From contig CBFHVA010000018.1 in assembly GCA_965659415.1 (NCBI GenBank), positions 1 to 33,717 of the forward strand: a stretch of 33,717 nucleotides of DNA, given 5' to 3'. The translations under genes were made by a program, and so were the position numbers. Below, piece after piece: positions 8,052 through 16,088 of the stretch. Position 1 is the stretch's first letter. The number at the start of each line of letters is the position of its first letter. The notes beneath the pieces were generated by a model, which was given only the letters and a program-made list of their open reading frames with translations, was not told where the DNA came from and made no database searches. This DNA comes from Phaeocystidibacter sp965659415. Lineage in GTDB: Bacteria; Bacteroidota; Bacteroidia; Flavobacteriales; Schleiferiaceae.

Positions 8052-10424
8052 ATGCGCTTACTTACAGCCATTTTCCTGCTCTTTCCTTTGCTTTCGATTT
8101 CACAAGGAACGAACCAATATATCGTGGCCGTGGTAGATGAGGAGGGCGATTTGCTATCCGACGCGGTCATCGAGCTGGAGACGGGGGAGCGTTATCAGTT
8201 TCCTGTGTATGACGGTGAGTATTTTATATTCCGGTTTGAGTCGGAGAGTCGAAGCCTCTTTGTCACTGTTATTCAGGAGGGCATGATCGATTTTCCCGAT
8301 GAACCTAAGAAAGACTTCTTTACCATTTACCCGGACTCGATGAGCCTTTTAACGGTAAAACGCAGGTCGGCCATCCTAAATCCTGTAGAAGTCGGAACAA
8401 CGCTTACACGCGGTCCATTCGGTATCCGGAATGGAGCACTCTCCTTGGATCACGATCATATAGCAGAGCGGGCATCTAATTCTCTGAGTGAATCTATCGA
8501 TGTTCTTCCTGGTGTCCATGCCGTGAATACGGGTGTAGGCATTGCTAAACCTATGATTCGCGGCTTTATTGGGAATCGAGTTCAAGTAGTAGACAATGGA
8601 ATTCGTCAGGAAGGTCAACAGTGGGGCATGGATCACGGACTCGAAATTGACCAATTTAGTGTGGATGAAATTGAGGTGCTCAGCGGTCCCGCCGCCATCG
8701 TTGAAGGTCCGGGAATGCTTACCGGTGTGGTTCGCCTCAATCCCAATTGGAGAAGTATTCCAGCGGGCTGGAGTGGGGGAGCGCAAGTGCTTGGCAAGAG
8801 TAACAATGCTCTGATCGGCTCTTCTCTAAATGCGAATTACCGAAGTGAAGATCAACGCCACATTGTTGGGGTTCGCGTATCGGGACAGGATTTTGCTGAT
8901 TACCGTGTACCAACAGAGGAGTTCATCTACAACAGTTTCATTCTTCCACTTCCAAATGGAATATTGAAGAATACGGCAGGACAGGAATACAACGCTCATT
9001 TGAATTATCGTCAGGTGCTTGAGAACGATGCTTTCGTGTACCTATCTTATTCTCGATTTGAGCAAAAAGTTGGATTGTTTCCCGGAGCCTTGGGGATTCC
9101 ACGCGCGTTCGACATAGGTAATGTGGGAGAACAGCGCGATGTTCAGAATCCTTTCCAACGCACTATTCACGACAAGATGCTTCTGGAATATCAAAGAACT
9201 CGTGGATATTTCACGCATCAAGTGAAGTTTGGATATCAGTCCAATAGAAGAGAAGAGCGATCCGAACCACACGCGCATGGACTGTTATATATCGATACCG
9301 CCAATACACTTGGATTGGGCTTAAATTTAAATACGGTTGAAGGTAAGTATTCCATCATCTACGCCAAGGATAACTATACGATTACTACTGGCTTAAATGC
9401 TCAAAACAAAGCCAATAGAATAGATGGATGGGAATTTTTGATTCCGAACTACGACCGGTTTGAGTACGGCGCTTTTGCTCTTGTGAATTGGGGGACATCC
9501 AAGTGGAAGTACAACGCGGGAGTTCGACTTGATGGTGCATTTTCAGACGTCTCTGGATATGAACAGCCGTACTACCTGGCTCCCGATTCGTTGGTTACGC
9601 GAGTGGAAGCATTTGATTTATCGCAACTTCAACCTTCCGTATCCCTGGGAGCAGCGCGCTATCAGAACAATACAGGACTAATGGGGCACATCAGTTACGT
9701 AAGCAGATTGCCCGCCGTAAATGAATTGGCCTCAAATGGTGTCCATCACGGGACATTCCGACATGAGGTCGGTAATCCAAATTTGGATCCAGAGAATGGA
9801 GTAGTGGGCGAAATCAATTTACTATGGAGCCCAGATAGATTTACCTTTCGCCTTACGGGCTTCGGCGGGTACTACGACAACTTCATTTATCTAAATCCGT
9901 CAGGACGGTTTAGTCAACTCCCTGATGCGGGCCAAATCTATTCTTATGAGCAAAGTCCAATGTGGCAAGTTGGGGGAGAGCTAATCGCTACTCATGATTG
10001 GGAATTGTTAGCACGGAACTTTTACTCCTATCGCCTGCATCAGAGTTTCATTGCGGAATACGTCCAAAGTACGGATGCACAGAATGGACTCTCTTTGCCT
10101 TTTCAACCCCCTTTTGGTCTGACGTATATTCCTGAATTGGAAGTGTCTAATGGAAAAAATGAATACAGTTTGGGAATTGAAATTCAATGGATTGCTAGGC
10201 AAGAAAAAGTAGCTAGAAATGAGCCTGAAACTCCAGGATATGTTGTGTACAATCCTTATTTGAGGTGGTCAAAGGAATTTGATCGCGGGAATGAATTCAG
10301 CATATCATTGCGTGTGCAGAACGCTTCCAACGTGGCCTATCTCCGACATCTGTCCCGCTATCGGATCCTGAATATTCCAGAACAGGGAATCAATTTCATT
10401 CTACAGGCCACCTATCAATTCTGA
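8052..10424 (+). CDS. TonB-dependent outer-membrane receptor, ZnuD/NosA-like (probable metal uptake)
   Basis: Outer-membrane active transporter of 790 aa. Order: signal peptide (about 1-18), a small N-terminal beta domain (about 20-90), a plug domain (about 120-240) with SLSESIDVLPGVHAVNTG, KPMIRGFIGNRVQVVDNGI and QQWGMDHGLEID, then a beta-barrel ending in phenylalanine, as outer-membrane barrels usually do. The plug sequence resembles the ZnuD/NosA group that imports zinc, copper or related metal species. An EPHAHG loop near residue 408 adds potential metal ligands. The next genes are a His-rich lipoprotein and a Fur/Zur-type repressor, which supports a metal substrate, zinc being my first guess. 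It starts 5 nt after hisS and has no evident promoter or complete operator of its own. Receptor class is certain; the substrate is inferred. Confidence 0.88.
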   Translation: MRLLTAIFLLFPLLSISQGTNQYIVAVVDEEGDLLSDAVIELETGERYQFPVYDGEYFIFRFESESRSLFVTVIQEGMIDFPDEPKKDFFTIYPDSMSLLTVKRRSAILNPVEVGTTLTRGPFGIRNGALSLDHDHIAERASNSLSESIDVLPGVHAVNTGVGIAKPMIRGFIGNRVQVVDNGIRQEGQQWGMDHGLEIDQFSVDEIEVLSGPAAIVEGPGMLTGVVRLNPNWRSIPAGWSGGAQVLGKSNNALIGSSLNANYRSEDQRHIVGVRVSGQDFADYRVPTEEFIYNSFILPLPNGILKNTAGQEYNAHLNYRQVLENDAFVYLSYSRFEQKVGLFPGALGIPRAFDIGNVGEQRDVQNPFQRTIHDKMLLEYQRTRGYFTHQVKFGYQSNRREERSEPHAHGLLYIDTANTLGLGLNLNTVEGKYSIIYAKDNYTITTGLNAQNKANRIDGWEFLIPNYDRFEYGAFALVNWGTSKWKYNAGVRLDGAFSDVSGYEQPYYLAPDSLVTRVEAFDLSQLQPSVSLGAARYQNNTGLMGHISYVSRLPAVNELASNGVHHGTFRHEVGNPNLDPENGVVGEINLLWSPDRFTFRLTGFGGYYDNFIYLNPSGRFSQLPDAGQIYSYEQSPMWQVGGELIATHDWELLARNFYSYRLHQSFIAEYVQSTDAQNGLSLPFQPPFGLTYIPELEVSNGKNEYSLGIEIQWIARQEKVARNEPETPGYVVYNPYLRWSKEFDRGNEFSISLRVQNASNVAYLRHLSRYRILNIPEQGINFILQATYQF

Positions 10425-10436
10425 TATTTTATTATT

Positions 10437-10488
10437 TGCAATAGTGTTGCATTTATAGAATTAGAGCTATATTTGCAACTTAATTGCA
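10437..10488 (+). promoter_or_regulatory. Promoter with two Fur/Zur-like operator palindromes
   Basis: Two 15 bp inverted repeats of the 7-1-7 type are present: TGCAATAGTGTTGCA (10437-10451) and TGCAACTTAATTGCA (10474-10488). Both have arms TGCAA/TTGCA and a mismatch at the same symmetric position. A complete promoter match lies across them: TTG at 10447-10449 as the -33 element, 18 bp, then TATATTTG at 10468-10475. The upstream palindrome covers the -33 element and the downstream one begins inside the -7 box, so a bound dimer at either site should block transcription. The repressor encoded two genes downstream is the obvious candidate. Pairing and spacing are seen; the binding protein is inferred. 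Confidence 0.72.
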
Positions 10489-10503
10489 TTTAACTAGAAC
10501 ACC

Positions 10504-11280
10504 ATGATGAAGAAATTCATTCCCGTATTGATGCTCGGAGCGCTTGTAGCTTGTTCTGAGGAGGAAGTGGACAATGTAGCACCGGAGTTTGTTGATATCG
10601 AGCTCAACGGTGAACATGACGAAATTGAGGTTAACACTGGAACCGACTTGCTTATCGAGGCAGTTGCCATTGATGATGAGGGCGTTGCTGAAATTAAGGT
10701 GGATATCCATGAGGCTTTTGATAACCACGGTCACGGTAAGGTAAATGGAACGGCATGGTCGTTCTTGAAAGTGTACAATACGTCAGGTACACGTGCCGAG
10801 ATTTCTGATTCTCCTACCATTCCAATTGACGCCCTATCAGGGATGTATCACGCGGTTTTCCAAGTAATTGATGAATCGGGTAACGAAGGTGAATTTGAAG
10901 AGTTGGAATTGGTATTGATCAACGCCAGCACTCCTGATGTAACCGTAACAGCTCCGATGGAGGATGACATGTTTACCTTGGGCGATAGCATCACCATGCA
11001 AGGAAGCATTGTAGATACGGATGGTTTACAAGAAGTGGTGGTCTTGCTTCGTCACCATGAGGAAGATGAAGACGATGATCATGGTCACCACCACGCACAT
11101 GTGGTTGATGAAATGGATTGGGATTGGGCATCGAACCACCCAACCAACTGGGACATAAGCAACGTTTCAATGGTAATACCAGCTGGAGAAGAGGCAGGCG
11201 AATATGATATTCTTATTCTAGCCATGGATCTAACCGGAAATCAAGCGGTTTATCACGTAGAAATCGAAGTAGCTGAGTAA
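10504..11280 (+). CDS. His-rich DUF4625-like lipoprotein, probable metal-binding partner of the TonB receptor
   Basis: A 258 aa lipoprotein with a signal peptide ending LGALVAC (lipid-modified Cys17). The mature part looks like two tandem beta-sandwich units, about 24-140 and 143-257, each starting with the same kind of strand pattern and each holding a histidine loop in the equivalent place: DIHEAFDNHGHG (67-78) and RHHEEDEDDDHGHHHAH (183-199). The His/Asp/Glu clusters suggest surface binding of Zn2+ or another transition metal, delivering it to the adjacent receptor. It resembles DUF4625 proteins. It has its own promoter with putative Zur operators and is followed after 9 nt by the Fur-family gene, so the two form an operon. 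ATG ATG occurs at the start; either could be used. The metal role is inferred. Confidence 0.78.
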   Translation: MMKKFIPVLMLGALVACSEEEVDNVAPEFVDIELNGEHDEIEVNTGTDLLIEAVAIDDEGVAEIKVDIHEAFDNHGHGKVNGTAWSFLKVYNTSGTRAEISDSPTIPIDALSGMYHAVFQVIDESGNEGEFEELELVLINASTPDVTVTAPMEDDMFTLGDSITMQGSIVDTDGLQEVVVLLRHHEEDEDDDHGHHHAHVVDEMDWDWASNHPTNWDISNVSMVIPAGEEAGEYDILILAMDLTGNQAVYHVEIEVAE

Positions 11281-11289
11281 ATTTGTAGG

Positions 11290-11694
11290 ATGACGAGTGT
11301 AGAAATTCTTAAATCTCACGGGCTTAGAAATACCCCCATTCGCAGAGAAGTGATACAGTTTCTAATGAATCGTGGTTCGGCTGCAAGCCATCAAGATATA
11401 GAATCCGCCTTGTCCTCAGCAGATCGAGTTACGCTATATAGAACGCTTCATTCGCTTGAAGAAAGTGGTATAGTTCACCAGGTGCCAGATGATGACGCCG
11501 TGAAGAAATATGCCTTGTGTCACTCCAATTGCAATGTTAAAGCACACGTTGATAATCACGTTCACTTCAAGTGCACGGATTGCGGAAAGACGGTTTGCTT
11601 GGATGAAGTGGTTATACCATCCGTCCAAGTAGCTGAAGGGTTTTCCGTAATAAAAACAGATGTGCTTGTGCAAGGGAAGTGCCCCGATTGCTGA
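11290..11694 (+). CDS. Fur-family metalloregulator, probably Zur-like
   Basis: A 134 aa winged-helix repressor of normal Fur length. The recognition helix region reads DRVTLYRTLHSLEESGIV (about 45-62). The regulatory domain has His/Cys ligands (Cys77, His78, Cys81, His86, His90, His92) and two CxxC pairs for structural zinc, Cys95/Cys98 (HFKCTDCG) and Cys131/Cys134 at the extreme C-terminus. Its position 9 nt after a His-rich lipoprotein gene and near a ZnuD-like receptor favours zinc (Zur) over iron. The two palindromes at 10437-10488 upstream of its operon suggest autorepression. A terminator follows. The family is certain; metal specificity is inferred from context. Confidence 0.9.
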   Translation: MTSVEILKSHGLRNTPIRREVIQFLMNRGSAASHQDIESALSSADRVTLYRTLHSLEESGIVHQVPDDDAVKKYALCHSNCNVKAHVDNHVHFKCTDCGKTVCLDEVVIPSVQVAEGFSVIKTDVLVQGKCPDC

Positions 11695-11716
11695 TACACT
11701 TGAATAATGAGCAATT

Positions 11717-11749
11717 AAAAGCCGAGGTATTAATTTCCTTGGCTTTTTT
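11717..11749 (+). terminator. Rho-independent terminator after the Fur-family gene
   Basis: Stem AAAAGCCGAGG (11717-11727) pairs with CCTTGGCTTTT through one G:U pair, with a 9 nt AT-rich loop and a run of six T on the plus strand. The A-rich left arm means it could also act on the converging CtlX-like gene. Confidence 0.85.
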
Positions 11750-11789
11750 CATGGTCCAGTGCAAGGCTCCCCAAGAATGGAAGCGAAGC

Positions 11790-12683
11790 TCAATGAACTA
11801 TTTCAGTCAGTATGCATCGAATACTTCCCCCACCAATTCTTTCAATCGTCGGTATGGGAACAGGGAGTAAAGCGCAGTGATTGCGCAATGCGAAAATCTG
11901 CTCTGTGGAAAGTGAGCGTCGAGCGTTAGAGGAGAGGAGTAAGCATTTTGATCCTTCTGTATTTGTGACTTCCAGAACATTCCCAGCGAAAGCTCTCACT
12001 TGCTCTTTGGTAATCTCGATGGACTCTTTTTTCGTCTTTTCCATGTAGTTGCGTATACTCACGCGATCCGATTGGTCGGAAATCATATCGGGACACCATA
12101 CCACGAAACCATCACCAATACTCATAATAACATTGGTATGATAGATCGGCTGACCATCCTCGGAAATGGCCGTGAATGATACGAGTTCGTATTTCAATTG
12201 GTGACATACTTCCTCAGCAAGGCTTAAGCTCGACCTTGAAGAACGAGAGAGGAATGCAAACTTGTTCTTTCGGTCAAATACCAAACTACCCGTGCCTTCT
12301 AAGAAAACATTCTCATTTTCCTTTTCCGCATAATCTAAGGTTTTGGTAAACTCAAACTTCTCCACGATGTAATCGATGAGGTCACTTCTGCGCTCTGGAC
12401 GTCGATTCTCAGCCATCATAGGGTAGAGCACGAGCCTGCCTTCACGATGGGTTGAAATCCAATTATTTCCGAAGATGGCGTCTGGCTTAATGGGATGCTG
12501 TGTGTCATCAACAACTTCGTGGGGAATACTATGAAGCTTTAGAACATGCACCACACGATTGAATTCGTCCAATGCTTGAAGGTGAGTGTTTGAATCTTCT
12601 TCAGTCCTTTGAAACGAATTGGTCGACTCCGTTTGGACATTGTATCCAAAGTGTTTTGGCCGGATGAGTAGTAAGGTAATCAT
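11790..12683 (-). CDS. CtlX-like amidinotransferase/citrulline-utilizing hydrolase family
   Basis: A 297 aa member of the guanidino-modifying (arginine deiminase/DDAH-like) superfamily, which attacks guanidine or ureido carbon with an active-site cysteine. The family features are present in order: IRPKHFGYN at the N-terminus, FGNNWISTH (71-79), the FLEGTGSLVFDR acidic segment (127-138, Glu129 and Asp137), YHTNV with His182, and GGGSIRC placing the catalytic Cys at 290. It most resembles proteins annotated as citrulline-utilizing CtlX or arginine-deiminase-related; the exact substrate cannot be read. It lies 71 nt after a PLP decarboxylase on the same strand, and no promoter is visible between them. 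It could also be a dimethylargininase-like enzyme. Confidence 0.82.
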   Translation of the reverse strand: MITLLLIRPKHFGYNVQTESTNSFQRTEEDSNTHLQALDEFNRVVHVLKLHSIPHEVVDDTQHPIKPDAIFGNNWISTHREGRLVLYPMMAENRRPERRSDLIDYIVEKFEFTKTLDYAEKENENVFLEGTGSLVFDRKNKFAFLSRSSRSSLSLAEEVCHQLKYELVSFTAISEDGQPIYHTNVIMSIGDGFVVWCPDMISDQSDRVSIRNYMEKTKKESIEITKEQVRAFAGNVLEVTNTEGSKCLLLSSNARRSLSTEQIFALRNHCALLPVPIPTIERIGGGSIRCILTEIVH

Positions 12684-12754
12684 AGGTTTGCTGATTGTGC
12701 ACCCATAATTTACCTGTTCGGCGTGGGAAAAGTTGTAAGAATATTCTCTTGAGC

Positions 12755-14107
12755 TTAAGAGTTTTGAACAAGTGATTGTTCAAGAAGTGATTGAATTTCA
12801 GAGATATAGTCGATATGTGACCACTTCATAAGTGTGGATCGCAAACAGGTCACGCTCGCTGCATCTTTTTCGACGCCGTCGTTTGAGATGTACTTTGAAT
12901 CCATCTGATAGAGAGCTAGGTGCAAACCTAAGCCTGCAGCCTTTTCGAATACCGCTGAGCTCATTTCTGAGATTTGGCTAATGGAAGAGGCCTTGGGTGC
13001 GTATACTAGAATATCCAAATCAGGTTCGAAAGGCAAGATCCAATTACCGGAATTTTGAAGGCTTTTATAGAGCTGGTGAGCGGCTTCTATGCAATTGCTG
13101 AGTCCTTTAGCCATCTCGCCGTTTCGCTGAAGAGGAAAGCGTTGTTGGGTTGCCCAAAGTGCCACTGCAGCTGCACCAGGACGAGAACATTCCAGGGTGA
13201 TTTCGCCAAGGTGTAACTCTTTGGATGTGAAATAGGTATAAGGAGAATCGTGAAGATAGAATCGACCTAACTCAGGATTTTTAAATAGTACACACCCGCA
13301 ACCATAGGGCTGCAACCCGTGCTTGTGTGGGTCTATTACGATGCTATCAGCCTGTGTTATGGCCTCAAAAGCACGGTCGAGCCGCTCATTCTCAAAGTCG
13401 ATGAGCCGGAAGTATCCTCCATATGCTGCGTCTACATGTACTCGAATGCCAAATCTTTTAGCCAACTCAACAACGCCATCTATCGGTTCTACATGCCCGG
13501 TACCGGTTGTCCCTGCCGTCACCACAATGGTACCTATATCGCCACCCAGTAACATGCTCTCAAGGGCGTTGAGGTCCATCACAGGTTTATCGGAATGATT
13601 CGGGATTGTTTCAAAGGGTATCCTCAGGACAGACGAGATGCGCTCATGAGTGTAATGCGCAGCTTCTGAGGCTACAATTTTTTTATCCGGATGTACGCTG
13701 CCGGCCATCCACAATGCCTCCAGATTAGCCATGGTTCCACCACCGGTTAAATGGCCGAGGTGTTCATCCCAACCAAACATATTGGCTAATTCAGCAACGG
13801 CTTCCACTTCCATAGCCGAACTTTCCCGTCCACCATCCAGCGCGTGGTTGTTGGGGTTGATTTGCTGTGCAAAAGCATAAGCGGTGCGAGCAATGGCGTG
13901 TGGAGGTTTGAGCATCTGCCCCGCATACAGCGGTGAAGCGTACGGATAGTTGTTTTCCATGCGCCGTTCCATTTCATACAGGATGCTCTGAGAAGCGCCG
14001 TCTAACGCTTCCTGTCCTGTTAATTCTGATTGATCTTGCTTCTTGAGCCAGTTATCATTTAGACTTGTTAAAGTCTCAATGGAGAGACGGTTCTCTTTTG
14101 AGGACAT
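12755..14107 (-). CDS. Group II PLP-dependent amino-acid decarboxylase
   Basis: A 450 aa cytoplasmic decarboxylase of the glutamate/aromatic amino-acid/diaminobutyrate group. It has the GGGTMANLEAL phosphate-binding loop (122-132), His151 for stacking on the cofactor, HVDAAYGG with Asp226, and the PLP lysine in IDPHKHG (Lys262). The substrate is not evident from sequence: tyrosine/aromatic, glutamate or diaminobutyrate are all possible. It begins 1 nt after the upstream lipoprotein stop, so the two are translated from one message, and CtlX follows. The pairing with a guanidino-hydrolase hints at amino-acid or amine catabolism, but that is an inference from proximity only. Confidence 0.87.
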   Translation of the reverse strand: MSSKENRLSIETLTSLNDNWLKKQDQSELTGQEALDGASQSILYEMERRMENNYPYASPLYAGQMLKPPHAIARTAYAFAQQINPNNHALDGGRESSAMEVEAVAELANMFGWDEHLGHLTGGGTMANLEALWMAGSVHPDKKIVASEAAHYTHERISSVLRIPFETIPNHSDKPVMDLNALESMLLGGDIGTIVVTAGTTGTGHVEPIDGVVELAKRFGIRVHVDAAYGGYFRLIDFENERLDRAFEAITQADSIVIDPHKHGLQPYGCGCVLFKNPELGRFYLHDSPYTYFTSKELHLGEITLECSRPGAAAVALWATQQRFPLQRNGEMAKGLSNCIEAAHQLYKSLQNSGNWILPFEPDLDILVYAPKASSISQISEMSSAVFEKAAGLGLHLALYQMDSKYISNDGVEKDAASVTCLRSTLMKWSHIDYISEIQSLLEQSLVQNS

Positions 14108-14108
14108 A

Positions 14109-14639
14109 TTAGAGCCCTAAGATTTGTGCATCTACAAAGAATACACTGCGAACATCAATATTCACCTCTGAACCTGGAATTTCATCGGTGACAATTTCCA
14201 TGCGAAGATCATAGGAGCTTTCCTGTAAGTACTCTGTGAAATCCGCACCGCTCGTATTTAGCGACAGAAAATCTCCAAGGCCATTCGGAATATCTTGTCT
14301 ATCGGCGATGAGCACCTCGGGAAGTCCTGGTCCACTCATGAGTACTTTGATGCTTTTAAGAAAATCAAAGTTTCCATCCGCAGGTGAAGTAATGGTCAGG
14401 TCACATGTCGTCAAACTGATTTCCTCTATGAGGTCTGCTCTCGTATTGTTGTTTTCGAACGTTGATGAGCTATTTGTCTCAATATCAGGTGTTATGATGT
14501 CTATTGGTAAATTCACCGCCGCCGTTGCAGGGATGGTGATTTCTGTAGTTGTTTCAATATTGAACTGGGTGAGTTCCGCAGCTTTATCGCAAGAAGCCAT
14601 TAGAAAGACCAATCCCAAAAGTGTAAGAATGCGTTTCAT
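14109..14639 (-). CDS. Small lipoprotein of unknown function
   Basis: A 176 aa protein with a classic lipoprotein signal (MKRILTLLGLVFLMASC; Cys17 modified). The mature part is rich in Thr, Ile, Asn and Asp and looks like an all-beta domain. I do not recognise the family. It is the first gene of a minus-strand operon with the PLP decarboxylase (1 nt gap) and probably CtlX, driven by the promoter match at 14658-14665. There is no sign of frame disruption. It could serve as an envelope-anchored binding protein, but nothing in the sequence proves this. Confidence 0.75.
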   Translation of the reverse strand: MKRILTLLGLVFLMASCDKAAELTQFNIETTTEITIPATAAVNLPIDIITPDIETNSSSTFENNNTRADLIEEISLTTCDLTITSPADGNFDFLKSIKVLMSGPGLPEVLIADRQDIPNGLGDFLSLNTSGADFTEYLQESSYDLRMEIVTDEIPGSEVNIDVRSVFFVDAQILGL

Positions 14640-14657
14640 CTAGTTCGAGTTTCGTTA

Positions 14658-14665
14658 CAAAGGTA
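14658..14665 (-). promoter_or_regulatory. Putative promoter of the lipoprotein-decarboxylase operon
   Basis: On the minus strand TACCTTTG (14665 to 14658) is a full TAnnTTTG match, preceded after a short 15 bp spacer by TTG. It lies between the stop of the DASH cryptochrome gene (14680) and the lipoprotein ATG (14639), implying that the photolyase island and the decarboxylase operon are separate units. Confidence 0.5.
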
Positions 14666-14679
14666 CGAAGTTCTTCAGC

Positions 14680-15960
14680 TCAAGGGGTCGACCATAACTT
14701 CACGTATTCACCGTGTGGATCATACCGCTCGGCTTGAAGCTTCGTATTAAATACGCGATCTTTTCTTGGATCGTTCCCCGTCCCGGACAAATAAGACCAA
14801 TTTCCCCAGTTCGACGCAGGATCGTAGTCGATGAGTTTTTCTTCAAAATAGGATGCTCCCCAGCGCCAATCGATTTTATACTGGTGGGTGAGGAAGGATG
14901 CCACGTTTTGCCTTCCTCGGTTGCTCATGAAACCTGTTGAATTCAGCTCATGCATGTTGGCGTCAACAAATGGGTCGCCCGTTTGACCCTTGCACCATTT
15001 CAAAAAGAGATCTTTATTTCGACGCCAAGTTCGCGCCTCACCCTTCCAACCGAATTCTTTGAAAAGGCCACTTCCGTGTTGGAGAGCAACCAGTTGAAAG
15101 AAATCGCGCCAAAGAAGTTCGAAAATGAGCCAATACGTACTATCATTTTTTTCAACCTCAATTTCATAGCGAAGTACTTCATTATAAATCCTTCTAGGAG
15201 AGATACATCCAGCAGCTAACCAAGGTGAGAATTTTGAACTGTAGTTTGCGCCTATGAGTTCATTGCGCGTCTCTTTGTACTTGGATAACGACTGTGTTGA
15301 CCAGAAATAGTGCTCAAGTCGGCGCATGGCAGGAACAGTGCCTCCACGAAAAGGCAAGACCGACCTATCGTCCTTATTAGGTACCGAGAACCCCAAATCC
15401 TCGAATCGATGTACTTCGGTGGTATCTAACTTCTGGGTGTATCCTGGAATCCAATCAGGGGCGGGGATTGGATTTTTAAATTCATGGTACTTCTCAATTT
15501 TCTTTCTAAAAGCGCTGAAAACACTGGGAGTTTGCCCCACTTCAAATGGAAGGTGATTTAAATCTATTAAGCAATGGTTCCAATACCCTTCATAAGCAAA
15601 ACCTTTATCAGAAATGGACGATTCGATTTCTCTCTCTTCAGAGGCTACCTGTTTAGAGTAGTAAAGCTGATCGAATGAACCCTGTTCCATCAAAGCTGGA
15701 ATAATATGCTCAGCCTTACCCTTGACGATGAGCAGATTTCCACCTTGGTTTCGTACGTGTTCTCGCAGCTCTACCGCACATTGCCACAGAAAGTAGGCCC
15801 TTTGATTATCCATTCTTTTTCCACCATGTATCCCTTTTTTAAACCATCGATCCTCGAAAACATAAACACAAAGCAGCTCATGACAATCATCTAAAGCCGC
15901 ATTCAACGTGAGGTTGTCGTCTAACCTCAAATCATTTCTTAACCAGTAAAGATTCTTCAT
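14680..15960 (-). CDS. DASH-type cryptochrome/photolyase
   Basis: A 426 aa flavoprotein of the photolyase/cryptochrome superfamily. The N-terminal Rossmann-like domain starts with NLYWLRNDLRLDDN. The FAD-binding helical domain contains SSKFSPWLAAGCISPR (241-256), ELLWRDFFQ (281-289), GDPFVDANMHEL with GFMSNRGRQNVASF (328-356) and, diagnostic of the DASH group, WGNWSYLSGTGNDPRKDR (385-402). Cry-DASH proteins repair cyclobutane dimers mainly in single-stranded DNA and may also signal. Its ATG overlaps the stop of a DUF2256 gene by the tetranucleotide ATGA, so the two are translationally coupled. There is no C-terminal extension. Assignment to Cry-DASH is strong. Confidence 0.93.
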   Translation of the reverse strand: MKNLYWLRNDLRLDDNLTLNAALDDCHELLCVYVFEDRWFKKGIHGGKRMDNQRAYFLWQCAVELREHVRNQGGNLLIVKGKAEHIIPALMEQGSFDQLYYSKQVASEEREIESSISDKGFAYEGYWNHCLIDLNHLPFEVGQTPSVFSAFRKKIEKYHEFKNPIPAPDWIPGYTQKLDTTEVHRFEDLGFSVPNKDDRSVLPFRGGTVPAMRRLEHYFWSTQSLSKYKETRNELIGANYSSKFSPWLAAGCISPRRIYNEVLRYEIEVEKNDSTYWLIFELLWRDFFQLVALQHGSGLFKEFGWKGEARTWRRNKDLFLKWCKGQTGDPFVDANMHELNSTGFMSNRGRQNVASFLTHQYKIDWRWGASYFEEKLIDYDPASNWGNWSYLSGTGNDPRKDRVFNTKLQAERYDPHGEYVKLWSTP

Positions 15961-16088
15961 TCGACTCTGTTTTTATTTCTCCGACATCTCTCCGAGCAAT
16001 ACTTGACATCGTCCCAATTACGCTCCCACTTTTTTCGCCATTCGAACGGGCGGTTACACACTGGGCAGGTTTTTTGGGGTTTCATCAT
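15957..16088 (-). CDS. DUF2256 small Cys-rich protein coupled to Cry-DASH
   Basis: A 43-residue protein found by hand on the minus strand: ATG ATG at 16088-16083, stop TGA at 15959-15957. It starts MMKPQKTCPVCNRPFEWRKK and continues with a Trp-rich stretch and YCSERCRRNKN. Two CxxC-type pairs (Cys8/Cys11, and Cys31/Cys35 as CxxxC) form a probable zinc knuckle, followed by a basic tail. The pattern matches DUF2256, a family I know as frequently sited beside cryptochrome/photolyase genes. The stop overlaps the Cry-DASH start (ATGA). Its function is not established; a small nucleic-acid- or protein-binding partner of the photolyase is a guess. Either ATG may be used. Confidence 0.85.
   Translation of the reverse strand: MMKPQKTCPVCNRPFEWRKKWERNWDDVKYCSERCRRNKNRVE

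Noticed and set aside
8039..8054. TGCAATAGT at the hisS/receptor junction as a Zur operator
   Set aside because: Only the left half matches the operator at 10437; the right half is not symmetric and it overlaps the hisS stop and receptor start.
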